Of a stretch of DNA of 64,000 nt, positions 44,527 to 55,169 are shown one piece after another (position 1 is the stretch's first letter; the number at the start of each line of letters is the position of its first letter). The translations under genes were made by a program, and so were the position numbers. The stretch comes from Rheum nobile (lineage: Eukaryota > Streptophyta > Magnoliopsida > Caryophyllales > Polygonaceae). The stretch lies in contig WOAB01000761.1 of the NCBI GenBank assembly GCA_027886185.1, forward strand, positions 1,240,001-1,304,000. The letters are read 5' to 3'. Below the pieces are notes generated by a model, which ran no database searches, was not told the origin of the DNA, and saw only the letters and a list, made by a program, of their open reading frames with translations.

Positions 44527-47500
44527 AATGGGGAGTACAAGAAATCTGAGAAGACCAAAGGACCGCTAAAGAGTGCTACGTCGCTTCCATGAAGAATGCA
44601 GTCGAACATCAGACCGCATAGCAATCACAGAGCGGTGAAGGATCCAGTCGGTACATTGAACCAGAAATGGAAAAACTCGACGAGATCGTACTGGACCCTT
44701 CAAAGTCAAACCAAACGGTAAGGGTCGGGTCGGACTTGGACGACTCGACCAGACAACAACTTTTTGATTTTCTTAGGATCAATACCGATTGCTTCGCATG
44801 GTCGCATGAGGATATGGTCGGAATATCTCCAAATATTATTATGCATAAATTGAATGTAGATCCATCTCATCCCCCTGTTAAGCAAAAACGCATGAAGTTT
44901 GCCCCTGAGCGGAACAAGATAATTGACGACGAAGTCAAGAGCTTACTGGAAATAGGGAAAATAAGAGAAGTCCATTATCCTGAGTGGCTAGCCAACGTGG
45001 TCGTAATCCAGAAAAAGAACGGCAAGTGGAGAGTCTGCATCGACTTCACAGATCTCAACAAGGCTTGTCCCAAAGACTCGTTCCCACTACCCCACATCGA
45101 TGCCATGGTCGACGCCACAGCAGGGCACGAAATGCTTACCTTCATGGACGCTTTCAGCGACTACAATCAAATCCTCATGGAACCCGACGATCAGGAAAAA
45201 AACAGCATTTGTCACTAGACAAGGTATCTACTATTACAAAGTAATGCCCTTTGGCCTAAAAAATGCAGGGGCTACCTATCAGCGACTAGTCAACAAGATG
45301 TTCAAAGATCAGATCGGAGACACGATGGAAGTCTACATAGACGACATGTTGGTCAAGTCCAAAAAGAAAGAAGATCACATAGACCACCTACGCGACAGCT
45401 TCGAGGTGCTCAAAAGGTACAATATGAAATTAAACCCTACTAAATGTTCCTTCGGAGTGTCATCAGGGAAGTTCTTGGGGTACATGGTGACACAAAGAAA
45501 AATAGAAGCCAGCCCAGAACAGATCAAGGCTCTCGTCAATCTTCGATCCCCCCGATGCATCAAAGACGTACAAAAGCTCACGGGTCGGATAACAGCTCTG
45601 AACAGATTTATCTCCAAATCATCCGACAAGTGCAAACCCTTCCACGACGCTCTCAGGAAAAACAAGTCCTTTCAATGGACGGAAGAACACAAAGCAGCGT
45701 TCCAGAACTTGAAAGAGTACCTGGCCAGTCCCATGTTACTGACCAAACCAAAAGGCGACGAGCCCTTATTTCTATATCTTGTAGTGTCAGAATCAGCCGT
45801 AAGCGCAGTACTAATCAGGGAAGAGGATGCCAAGCAGTCACCGATATACTACGTCAGTCGGACGTTGTTGCCAGCAGAAACAAGGTATTCGTCACTCGAG
45901 AAGCTCGTACTATCGTTGGTAATGGCCTCGAACAAACTCAAACCCTATTTTGAATCACATACTATTATTGTCCGCACTAATCATCCCATGAGAGCAATCA
46001 TGAGGAAACCCGAGTTTACAGGACGAATGACCAAATGGGCTATATACCCCAGTGGTTACGACATCGAGTACGAGCCCATGACAGCGATCAAGTCGCAAGC
46101 CTTAGCCGACTTTGTGGCCGATTTCAGTCTGACCCTAGAGCAAGAAGCCACAAGAGAAGCAACACAACTGCTCGTGACGGAAGAAACAGGTACATGGGAG
46201 CTCCACACAGATGGAGCATCGAACTCTAGAGGATCGGGGCTAGGGGTCGTGCTGAAATTGCCATAAGGGGACAAGATAGCTCAGGCCGTCAGATGCGAGT
46301 GGGATACGACTAACAACGAAGCTGAATACGAAGCACTCATATTCGGACTCATCTTGGCTCGCGACCTAGGGGTCCGAGAGATCGAAGTCGTTTACGACTC
46401 CTTGCTGGTCGTAAACCAAATACAAGGATCGTACAGTGCTAAAGACGTTAGGATGATAGCCTATCTGGAGGTAGCCAAGAAGCTGATCGGACAATTCCAA
46501 GCATTCAACATCAGACAGGTACCCAGAGATTTTAACTCCTAAGCTGATGCACTTGCCAATCTAGGATCCGTCCTAGACCCGAAGGAATTTCCGCACATAC
46601 CATTGGCCCACATCATGACGCCAGCCGTCCCCAGGACGTCCGTCGAGTCAACGACACCGCTTGAAGAACTCGTCGCCATGGAAGTCGGCGGCCGACCAGA
46701 AGAAGACATCATCAACAACAATGACGATTGGATGCTACCTTACATCAGATGGTTGAAAGATGGCATTCCGCCCGACGACAAAACAGAAGCAAAGTGTCTC
46801 AAGGTACACGCACTCTCTTTCGATATCATAGATAACATCTTGTACAAAAGATCTGTCATAGGGCTACTCCTACGATGCCTCAAGACCTCCGAGGTCGGAC
46901 GCATCCTACAATCGCTACACGAAGGAGAGTGTGGGAATCATACTGGAGGACGAAGCCTCTCGGGAAAAGCCCTACGAAATGGGTACTACTGGCCGACGAT
47001 GAACAAGGACGCTATGGACTACACCAAAAAGTGTGATGCATGTCAGCGGCATGCACCCGTCCATCACCAACCTTCAGAGCTCCTCCATCCGACTCTGGCT
47101 CCATGGCCCTTTATGAGATGGGGGATGGACATCGTCGGGAAGCTCCCTCCCGCGTCGGGTCAAAGAGTCTTCTTCCTCGCCATGACGGACTACTTCTCTA
47201 AGTGGATCGAAGCCGAAGCCTACAGAGAGGTAAAAGATCAACACATCATTTCATTCATAAAACGCAATATCTTGTGCAGATTTGGCATCCCATCAGAAAT
47301 CGTGTGCGACAACGGTTCCCAATTCATCAGTCATAAGACTCGAGCCTTCTGCGACCAATGGAACATCAAGTTGGTCACGTCCATACCTCGGTATCCGCAA
47401 TCCAACGGACAGGCCGAGTCTAGCAACAAAATCATTATCAGCAATCTCAAGAAACGCCTCACTGGGGCTAAGGGCAAATGGGCCAACAAACTCCCATACA

Positions 47501-47964
47501 TTCTCTGGTCCAATAGAACTACTCCAAAAAATGCGACCGGACAAACGCCTTTTTCCCTCGTCTACGGGAGTGAGGCAGTCATTCCGGTCGAGTTACTGGT
47601 TCCGACCGCCCGTTGCAACCTCCAAACGAGCAAGCAAAACGATATTGAATTGGTTCATAACCTAGACACAGTGGACGAGATCAGAGAAAAAGCTCGAATC
47701 AGGATGGTCAGATTTCAACAACAGGTCGCAAGGAGCTACAACAAGAACGTCAGGATCAAGGCATTCACAGTCGGAGATTGGGTCCTTAGGAAAACCTTCC
47801 AGAACACCAAGAATCCATCCGACGGAAAACTCGCACCACAATGGGAAGGACCCTACTTGATCACCAAAGTGGTCGGACAGGTAGCGTATCAATTAGAAGA
47901 CAAAGACGGATAACCAATTCCAAGAAGTTGGAACGCGGCACATCTAAAGCTATACCATTTCTGA
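44527..47964 (+). pseudogene. Tat-like pol: RT, two RNases H, integrase
   Basis: Stops occur near 44573 (TGA) and 44621 (TAG), before the RT. RT starts from about 44667 with CIDFTDLNKACPKDSFPLP. One extra A in the A-run near 45200 shifts the frame; the rest continues with YYKVMPFGLKNAGATYQRLV and the catalytic YIDDMLVKSK. RNase H follows, then a second RNase H (ELHTDGASNSRGSG, NNEAEYEALIFGL) interrupted by TAA at 46264-46266 and 46540-46542. Integrase carries the C..C part of the zinc motif (KKCDACQRHAP), TDYFSKWIEAEAY, VCDNGSQFISH and the YPQSNGQAESSNKIII block, then GPYLITKVVG. TAA at 47911-47913 precedes the conserved end LYHF at 47964. Most lesions are single-base, consistent with a moderately young copy. 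Confidence 0.92.
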
Positions 47965-48505
47965 ACTGACAAGGTAAGACACTACAAAAACTCGTACATC
48001 GCTTATTATTGCATGCACATCTCTATCTTCCTTTACAAACTATCATTTGACACTAAGTGAGGACCTCGTCCTTACAAAAACACGAATGCAGAACTGCATT
48101 GACACATACATTGGATCCAGTCATCCATAAAAAGCGCTTACATTACACGATCGATCGGAACACGGGGAGATGAACAACACAGGCACGTCGGCACACCGCT
48201 TGCCTTATACAAAACATAAGGTACGACACCTTATTACATTCACGCAATAGAAACATATTGCTTACCTCCCCGGTATAAAGTCATGACTAACACATACACA
48301 AACATTTACAGGCCTGTTTTACACACAAACATACGGGGAGCCCCACTCGATGGAGCACACGGGCGAAACCGACACACCAAACACAAAACGTTATCGACAA
48401 TCCCCTTGGATGTCTGACGACATGTACGAAACAAGCAAACGTACGATCTTATATGTAAAGACAAATTGCATTGAATAAAAACACGAGCATTTTTATACAA
48501 AATAC

Positions 48506-48531
48506 GCGACCCGCGATGGTGGACGGGTCGC
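48506..48531. other. GCGACCCG hairpin 1
   Basis: Perfect 8-bp stem GCGACCCG/CGGGTCGC with loop CGATGGTGGA. Confidence 0.75.
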
Positions 48532-48594
48532 CAAAACATATTGTCTGCCTATACATCTGTAGGACTTCATCAAGCATTCACTTAAAAACATTCT

Positions 48595-48620
48595 GCGACC
48601 CGCGATGATGGACGGGTCGC
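48595..48620. other. GCGACCCG hairpin 2
   Basis: Same stem with loop CGATGATGGA, 89 bp downstream of hairpin 1. The TCGCCAAAA sequence after the stem is also repeated. Confidence 0.75.
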
Positions 48621-48688
48621 CAAAAATACCAAATGTCTAAACCCACGCACAAGTGGGACAACGAGTCAAACTACGCAAGAAAAACAAA

Positions 48689-50608
48689 TCAGGCATCGGG
48701 GACAACGGCCTTACCTTCGACAGGGGCTGGCTCCAGAGAGGTTACACCATCAGTCGGCTCGACGTTGCCAGAATGGGCCTCGTCCTCGCCAGCGTCCTCA
48801 TCCATGGCCTCCTCTCCGACGCCAGCCAAGCGAAACAGCTCCTAACCAGGATTTCCCTTCGGAAACATGGAGTCCAGAGTCTCCTTTTCTGCCTTCAAGT
48901 CCCAGAGCTCATGCTTGCCTTCATCGAACTCTTCGATCATCTCGACACGCGACTTCAGTGCATAAAAAGCACCGACATTGCCTGCGATCTGACCAGCAGC
49001 AATCCGAGCCTGCTTCACCTCTTCCTCAACGCCTGATCGGCTCTCCTCAAACTCTTTCCGACTCGCCACCAGCTCCTCTTGGCAACTCTTTAACTCCCTT
49101 GTAAGGCGATGCTCAGTCTCACGACAACGGCTCTCCGCTCCCTCTAGTTTGATCCTCAAGGACGCAAGGTCGGACTCTGTCCTAGCAGCCCTTTCCTCAG
49201 CCTTGGCGACCATTGTTTTGACACCAGAATAGGCCCCCAAGAGATACTGGAAAGTCTGAAATCTCACACGACAATGCAACACATAGTCAGAAGACATGGC
49301 CATACGAAAGAAAAAGAGAAAAAGCACAAACAGAGGGCAACTCACCCTCCACGCGGAGCATCCCGCTTCACCAATGCAGTCCAAAGGGGAAACATCATCG
49401 ACTTCCGATTTTAAAGTCGGATCCTGAGCACGGAAGAGATCGGCAATCGATTGACCGACTGCGCCAATCTTGCCGATCCCCTCGACAGTCGCCTCCTTCC
49501 TAGGGATCTCCTCCACTTTGATACCATTAGACTGAACATCCGCCTTCCTCTTAGAACCAACTTTGGCTGGAAGCGCCGAGTCCGTCGGAACAGACTTACT
49601 CGACGCGGCTTTGGCCGCCGCCTTCCTTTGCTCAATCAAACCATTCCCAGACGCTCCCTTTAAACGAGCACTCGCTCGACCACCAGGGGAAGTTGGCACG
49701 ACAAGACGAAGCAAAAATCTTAAAACACACGACAAAGTGAAAAAGAACATAAAGAATTATCAGGGTCGAGAGCTCACCCTTGGCACGAGATGATGAGACA
49801 GTCGACATGACTTCTTGACCAGAAGGAGGCACTGACAACAGGTTGACGTTGGTAAAACTCCTCTCCGACGCTGGAACACCCAGGACAATCTTGGACAGAC
49901 CTTTCGACCGAGCGCTCACCTCCAAATCTTCTGGCTCAGGAACTACGAAAAAGAAAAGTTAAAGCAAAGAGTTAAGACGCATAAACAAACAAAAAAGAAG
50001 ACAAATACATACTCTCAACTCGCCACTCCGTCAACAGGAACGAACATTCTCCCCCCTTCTCCAGAGAAGAACGTTCGACAAAGAAGAACTTTGACCCCCA
50101 TCCGCGGTCGTTGACATCAAGATTCTGCACCAAAGGCTTCCGATCGTGTCGGCTACATAACTGAACACGAGAGGAACTCTTCGACCCTAAGAAATAGTTG
50201 TACCACAAAGCATCAAAATCAAAACCAGCCCTAGATAGGATGTTCATAAGGTCCAAGACCCTGAGAACCCTCCACGCTTGTGGCATCACCTGACACGGCG
50301 CCAACGCCAGAGCAGCCAAGAAATCCCTAACGAGGGGAGAGAAATGAAACTTATGTCCTATCTGAAATGGATATGCATAGAAACAAACCCATCCTTTATA
50401 TCGAGCATCGGCCCTCTCGGTCCGAGTGAGACAGCCTGGCGACCGCCTCCGGCGGAAAGCCTCCAACTTGAAGAATTTGCTCCAACTCCGCCTAGGACAT
50501 GGTGTTTGTCAAAGCGTCCGATTCTTTCAGAATGAAGAGGGGAGGAGCTCCGCCCTCGCGCGAATCAGAGAGAGTCTTCGACGACTCGGAAGCTTCGCTA
50601 GAAACCAT
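48689..50608 (-). pseudogene. Antisense gene of the Tat-like element, intron-containing
   Basis: Read on the minus strand from ATG 50608 (MVSSEASESSKTLSDSREGG). The N-terminal part resembles the 'putative gypsy-type transposase'/plant mobile domain proteins encoded antisense in Tat elements, with GWVCFYAYPFQIGHKFHFS, VRDFLAALALAP and QAWRVLRVLDL. The C-terminal part is a charged coiled coil (EERAARTESDLASLRIKLEG, RLTRELKSCQEELVASRKEF). Intron-like junctions include GAGA|GTATGT at 50013, TTCGTAG at 49943, and a 90-bp GTGAGT...TTTCAG intron at 49256-49345. TAG within the first 60 codons, a frameshift near 50430 and TAG at 48842-48844 disable it. The last reading ends at TGA 48689-48691. Its role in the element is not known to me. 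Confidence 0.72.
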
Positions 50609-50895
50609 TTCAAGAACGGAAAAAGAAGGAAATCGAAAAGCTATGGCTAAAGAGGCTGGAAGACTTACCAAAGAAGCTTGCGAGAGAAGATGAAGTGAAG
50701 TCTAATCGCTCCCCTCTGCTCCAAAATTATGGAGGGAAATGATGGTCTGCAGAGGAGTCGCATCGTGCTCCGATCTTGCACCACATAGCCCTGGGCAATT
50801 GCGTCAAAAAAGGATGGTGAAGATCGTGTATGGAGAAGTTGCCTCGGATTCCGCTTACTTGCCTAAACCGCAAGCCCAAGGCAACTTGGGGCTAT
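50609..50895 (+). other. Sequence between antisense gene start and 3' LTR
   Basis: Probable promoter and 5' UTR of the antisense gene on the minus strand. On the plus strand it ends in the purine-rich CAAGGCAACTTGGGGCTAT next to the 3' LTR. No ORF is supported. Confidence 0.5.
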
Positions 50896-51567
50896 TATTG
50901 GGCCTGACGTCCCCTGGGAAGGTGGATCGAGCAAGACAAGCCCAGGCCCACGACGGATCAGAAGAACAGAAGAGAAACCCAGAGAAGGCGACGAGGCTTC
51001 TCCAGTCGAACGTCCTCCGACAAGATCGCGAAGATCCCGCCAAGCATTAAATGCCAAGATTGATCAACGGCCACAGCATTTACACAACACCATAATAGCA
51101 GCAATTAGTGACAGAATCTCCGTAATTAAATCCCGGCGTTGAAGATAAGGATGGGATCGAAATATAACGGTCAGAGGCACGAAGAACTTACCATATATGG
51201 ACGAAGAGGAAGATAATAGGGGGACGGATACAAGCACGTTACACACTCAAGCATTCTCGTTCAGAAACAAAACAGAACAACACTTTCACTGCCCGTCTAG
51301 CTCTCCAGCAATCACCCCCGCTTATTCGCCACCGGTCGCAACCTAAGAATTATCGATCGAATCCAATAAGATCACTCTGCCTTATTACGATAAGTTGTAT
51401 CTCGATTCAATCCGATTAATATATTATCTAATAAAATCATTTCGCTATTCTGCATTTGCTCTTTGCTTGTCTATTATCTATTTGGTTTGGATTGTTTTTC
51501 ATCACCTGATCGACTAGTTACCCCGTCTAAGGCGATTTGGGTCGTCATATCTTTTCGCCCTAAAACA
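50896..51567 (+). repeat. Tat-like 3' LTR
   Basis: 672 bp, same length as the 5' LTR with about fifteen visible differences, including TATTGGG in place of the TGTTGGG start. Confidence 0.93.
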
Positions 51568-51572
51568 TCAAT

Positions 51573-52085
51573 GTAATAAAATCACTTAAAATAGATCAAC
51601 TTGGTAATTCTATAGATGAATTATGAACATAGAGCACAAGATTCATCTACACTAATCTCTCGAGCGTTCACACCAAAATACTCGGAGATTACAACATTAG
51701 GATATTAGTACTACCAGGAAGCACATACTTGATACCTTCGAGGGAACTACTAGGTCTTCCAACCTCGAAATATCTCTGTAAAAAGAGGGAAATCTAACCT
51801 TACTAGAGATGATAGAATCATCTCGGCACCTTTGAGTCCTTTCAAAAGAATAGACAAATACTTATGTCTTACAACAACAAGAAGAAATCAGTCTTTCTAG
51901 ATATAGAGATAACTCTCATACCTCTCATATCGGACTAAAGAAGGCACGACTATGAACGGTGATATTTCAAAATCTTTTTATTTTGAAAATTCAGAGCCTT
52001 TGAAAACATTTTTCAATTTAAAACGAGTAAATGGTTTATGAAATCCCAACCCCGTTTTAAAAACTTTCGGCTCTGATACCACTTT
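51573..52085 (-). other. Leader of the 16-kb element, with primer binding site
   Basis: About 0.5 kb of non-coding DNA next to the 5' (right) LTR. The inverse of TGGTATCAGAGCC lies at 52069-52081. No gag ORF starts here. Confidence 0.65.
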
Positions 52086-54358
52086 TGTAACACCCCCAAA
52101 TATTCTATTGGAAAGGCATTACCGCCAGTGACCTCAGACGTTATGTCCGATGTCACCCAAGGCTTTACCAGTTGATATAAATCATCAAACAACAATTATG
52201 ATACAAAATATCATAACTTTCATTTAAACCAAAGTCTCGGAATTACAACATAATTCCAAATACATCAGAAATACAGCGGAATACTTAATACAAACATATT
52301 TAACACAACGGAAGTCTTTTAAATAACCAACAAAGGGTCTTGATCGCAATGATCACCCGCCAAAGATCTTAACCTGGATAAAATTATCAAAAACATCGTT
52401 TGCCTTCATAGTCGTTCTAGCCTTCACAGGATGGCAACTTATCTGATGTGCCGAATCGAACGGATGACACCAGCCAACCATGTAGAGAACAATTACGGTT
52501 GGTTAGTCTAATGAAAGACTAATCAAGGGTACAAAGCAGAGTGGTTCGAAGTAGACGTATTAGGTTAGACTCATCGTCTCTCGAATAACAGTCGATAACG
52601 ATAGTCAACCACCATACTCCTACTAGAATACATGAAAAGACATGATCAAGAGAAGATTCTGGAGACCGAGTCTCACAGCAATCAGTCCCAAAAGAAGACT
52701 CCAACGAAATGAGTCTTATCGGAAACATGACAAATGTTGGGGAACATTAATTAATCACAGAATCACAGCATCGCATACGAGCGATTTAAAAGTTAAGACG
52801 AGTTTTCCTAGCTGCACTATCGCCTAGCTGCACTACTCGCCCAAGGGTATATTAATTATGTGCGACAACGGCACTTATCTTATTTAATTCCAAACGATCA
52901 TCACGTTATAAGCTTTTAAATCTCCCCACAAGAGATATCGGATCTCCCCACAAGAGATATCAGATCTCCTCACAAGAGATATCGGATCTCCTCACAAGAG
53001 ATACCAGAGGGAATAAATCCCAAAAGATTTGGCACTAGCTAAGTGCACCACCCTAAGTAAGGGCATGGTCATGACCTGAGAGAGTACCGGGGAAGAATCC
53101 ACCAAGTACTAGTTATAAAGAAACAGCTAAACCCCCACAAGGTACATAACGTTCCTACGAATACTCGTGTTAACTAAACAGTTCAACAGAGTAATAATCC
53201 ACATCAAAGTCATCGCGGCCAATAACAGATATAATAGCGTTGTTCTAACAATATACAACCTATCGTAATATCTGTATTTAATCATATCAAAATATATATA
53301 ATAGCGTTGTTCTAACAGATATACAACCTATTATAATATCTCCTTTTTAAAATCATAAACAGTTATCAAAATTGTTCCCAACGAAAACAGTAAATCATCC
53401 CAAATTAATTAACAACTAAACAATTGATAATTAATTGAAATATGGAATGATGAGCAAGAGCGAACCGCCACTTGCCTGGAGTAGATTCGGCGATGAATCT
53501 AGACGAGACGACTACTGATGATATCTTTCCGAGGATATGGCCTAAGTTTCAGATGACTCTAACAGATTTACGAGTCCACACGCGATCCAGCAGATCACGT
53601 TCTAACGCTCGATCGATCTCGGGTCAAATCTGGACGGAATGGAACTTGGGCTTCTCGGCCCAACAACAAAGCTAATATTAATTGGAGGGGTCCCACTACC
53701 TTCTTCTTCTTCCCCGAACAACAACGAACAGGGACAACAACGGCAACAACCACGCGGGGCTTCGCCGGGGCTTCTCGACGCCGGAGATCTGACGCCAGGG
53801 ATGGAGCCGCGCTGGGGAGGAGGAGCAGCACCACGGCGGTGGCTCGGACAGCAGCACAACAATGCCCAGGAGCTCGCACAGGGCTCGGCGGAGGAGGAAA
53901 CGTGGACAGGGGAGCTCACGAGAGGAACAAGAGAAAGACGAAAGGAGCAGGGGAGAGACGAGAGGGATATATGAGATGGGTATCTTCTACCCTTCATCCC
54001 CACCACCTTATATGGCCCAAGGAGGGGGCAAAGGTCCGACAACTCCCTCTGCAGGGGACCGGCCAATTTGCAAGTGGAGAGCCGAGTTGCATGCAACAGG
54101 GATAAGAATTCGGGAAGATAAGATTGCACAGGGAGGATAAGATTGGTATGGGTTTTAAACCCCAGAAATTATATGTTTGTATCCAAACAAATATCCTAAG
54201 TTCCGAAAATACATCGATTGTATTTTATACCACTCAGGGAATTATTTTGGAGATCATGAATTTTACTGAAAATCCAAACTCCACTGAAAGCGAAAAATTA
54301 TTGAACGAAGGATGGGAAAATTACCCAAATACCCTTACTAAAATTAAGGGGTATTACA
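52086..54358 (-). repeat. 5' LTR of the 16-kb element (right)
   Basis: 2273 bp, closely matching the left LTR including the 22-bp tandem array. It ends GGGGTATTACA and is followed by the ATAAC duplication. Confidence 0.92.
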
Positions 54359-54363
54359 ATAAC

Positions 54364-54475
54364 ATACCTGTGCATACGGAAATGACATGTGTGTGCACAT
54401 AAAAACTATGTGTGTGTGCATGCAAAACAATGTATGTGTGCATACGGACTAAAATGTGTGTACACGCAGGACGCG
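54364..54475. repeat. GTGTGCATG minisatellite, right part
   Basis: Five or so further units (TGTGTGCATGCAAAACAATG and similar) continue the array interrupted at 38311. Confidence 0.8.
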
Positions 54476-55169
54476 TTTTTTTCACGAAAAAACGGCACGG
54501 ACGAATTGTTTCTGAATTCTTTCCTTGGCTGATCTGGACAGTCTTTTTCTTGATCTGACGGTCTTGGGGTGTCCTCACTCCTTTCCTAAGCTTCCATCAT
54601 CACCTTATCTTTTCCCCAACTTTATGGGCATAAAACAATTACCATTATTTTTGACAACTTAATTATCAATTGTTTCATGGATGGGACATTTTTCAAATTT
54701 AAAATAATGTTGGTAGTATACAATATGGTGGTGTTTAATTTCTATAATTGTTGCATGTTTATATGTATGTTATTAATTGTGTACGTTAGCACATTTATAT
54801 TTATACTTTTGACTAACAGTAAGTGCGGTTATTAGAAAATATTGGCTATCTTGCTAATTATAATTTTATTATTTTATTTTTTAAGGGTGATTGAGAAGTG
54901 ACTATTCAGTAATATTCACATTATGATTATAATAATTAAACTTTATGGCATGTATATTCATTATTTTGTAATATGTTGAGATTTATATGAGTCAATCTCA
55001 CTTATTAGCTCCTTAAAATATGATATATTTATAGTGAGATATATTGAAATAATATTCATTGTTTTGTAAGGAATACTAAAACAGTTGATGAGAAAAGATG
55101 ATGGAAATAAAAAGAAGTAGAAAAGTATGGTTAGCAAATGGGAATGCTAACAAAGGTTGAATCATATAT
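54476..55169. other. AT-rich DNA, nothing recognised
   Basis: No ORF or repeat of note. CAACTTTATGGG near 54618 also occurs at 37810, and TTTTTCACGAAAAA near 54478 recalls 37950, so both flanks of the minisatellite may share an older duplicated sequence. Confidence 0.4.

Larger units (their letters stand above)
47965..48688 (+). other. Tat-like 3' region with paired hairpins
   Basis: No coding ORF on the plus strand. It contains two near-identical hairpins (48506-48531 and 48595-48620) and lies immediately beyond the end of the antisense gene. Confidence 0.6.
41656..51567 (+). mobile_element. Near-complete Tat-like Ty3/gypsy element
   Basis: LTRs 41656-42327 and 50896-51567 are both 672 bp and differ at roughly fifteen positions by eye. 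A perfect duplication TCAAT flanks the element (41651-41655, 51568-51572). The primer site reads TGGCGCCCACCGTGGGGC. Domain order is gag, protease, RT, RNase H, a second RNase H and integrase. A long 3' region with an antisense gene follows. The second RNase H and antisense ORF are hallmarks of the Tat group (Ogre/Retand). The second LTR starts TA instead of TG, a likely point mutation. It sits in the internal region of the 16-kb element. Confidence 0.93.
38317..54358 (-). mobile_element. Large gene-less LTR retrotransposon (LARD-like), minus strand
   Basis: LTRs at 38317-40610 and 52086-54358 begin TGTAACACCCCCAAATATTC and end AAGGGGTATTACA. A perfect duplication ATAAC flanks the element (38312-38316, 54359-54363). 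The inverse of TGGTATCAGAGCC at 52069-52081 sets the orientation: the right LTR is the 5' LTR. The polypurine tract (inverse of TTACTACCCCCTTAAG, 40611-40626) lies beside the left LTR. After removing the nested Tat element only about 1.5 kb of internal DNA remains, without gag or pol. It must depend on proteins of a related gypsy element. Confidence 0.88.
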
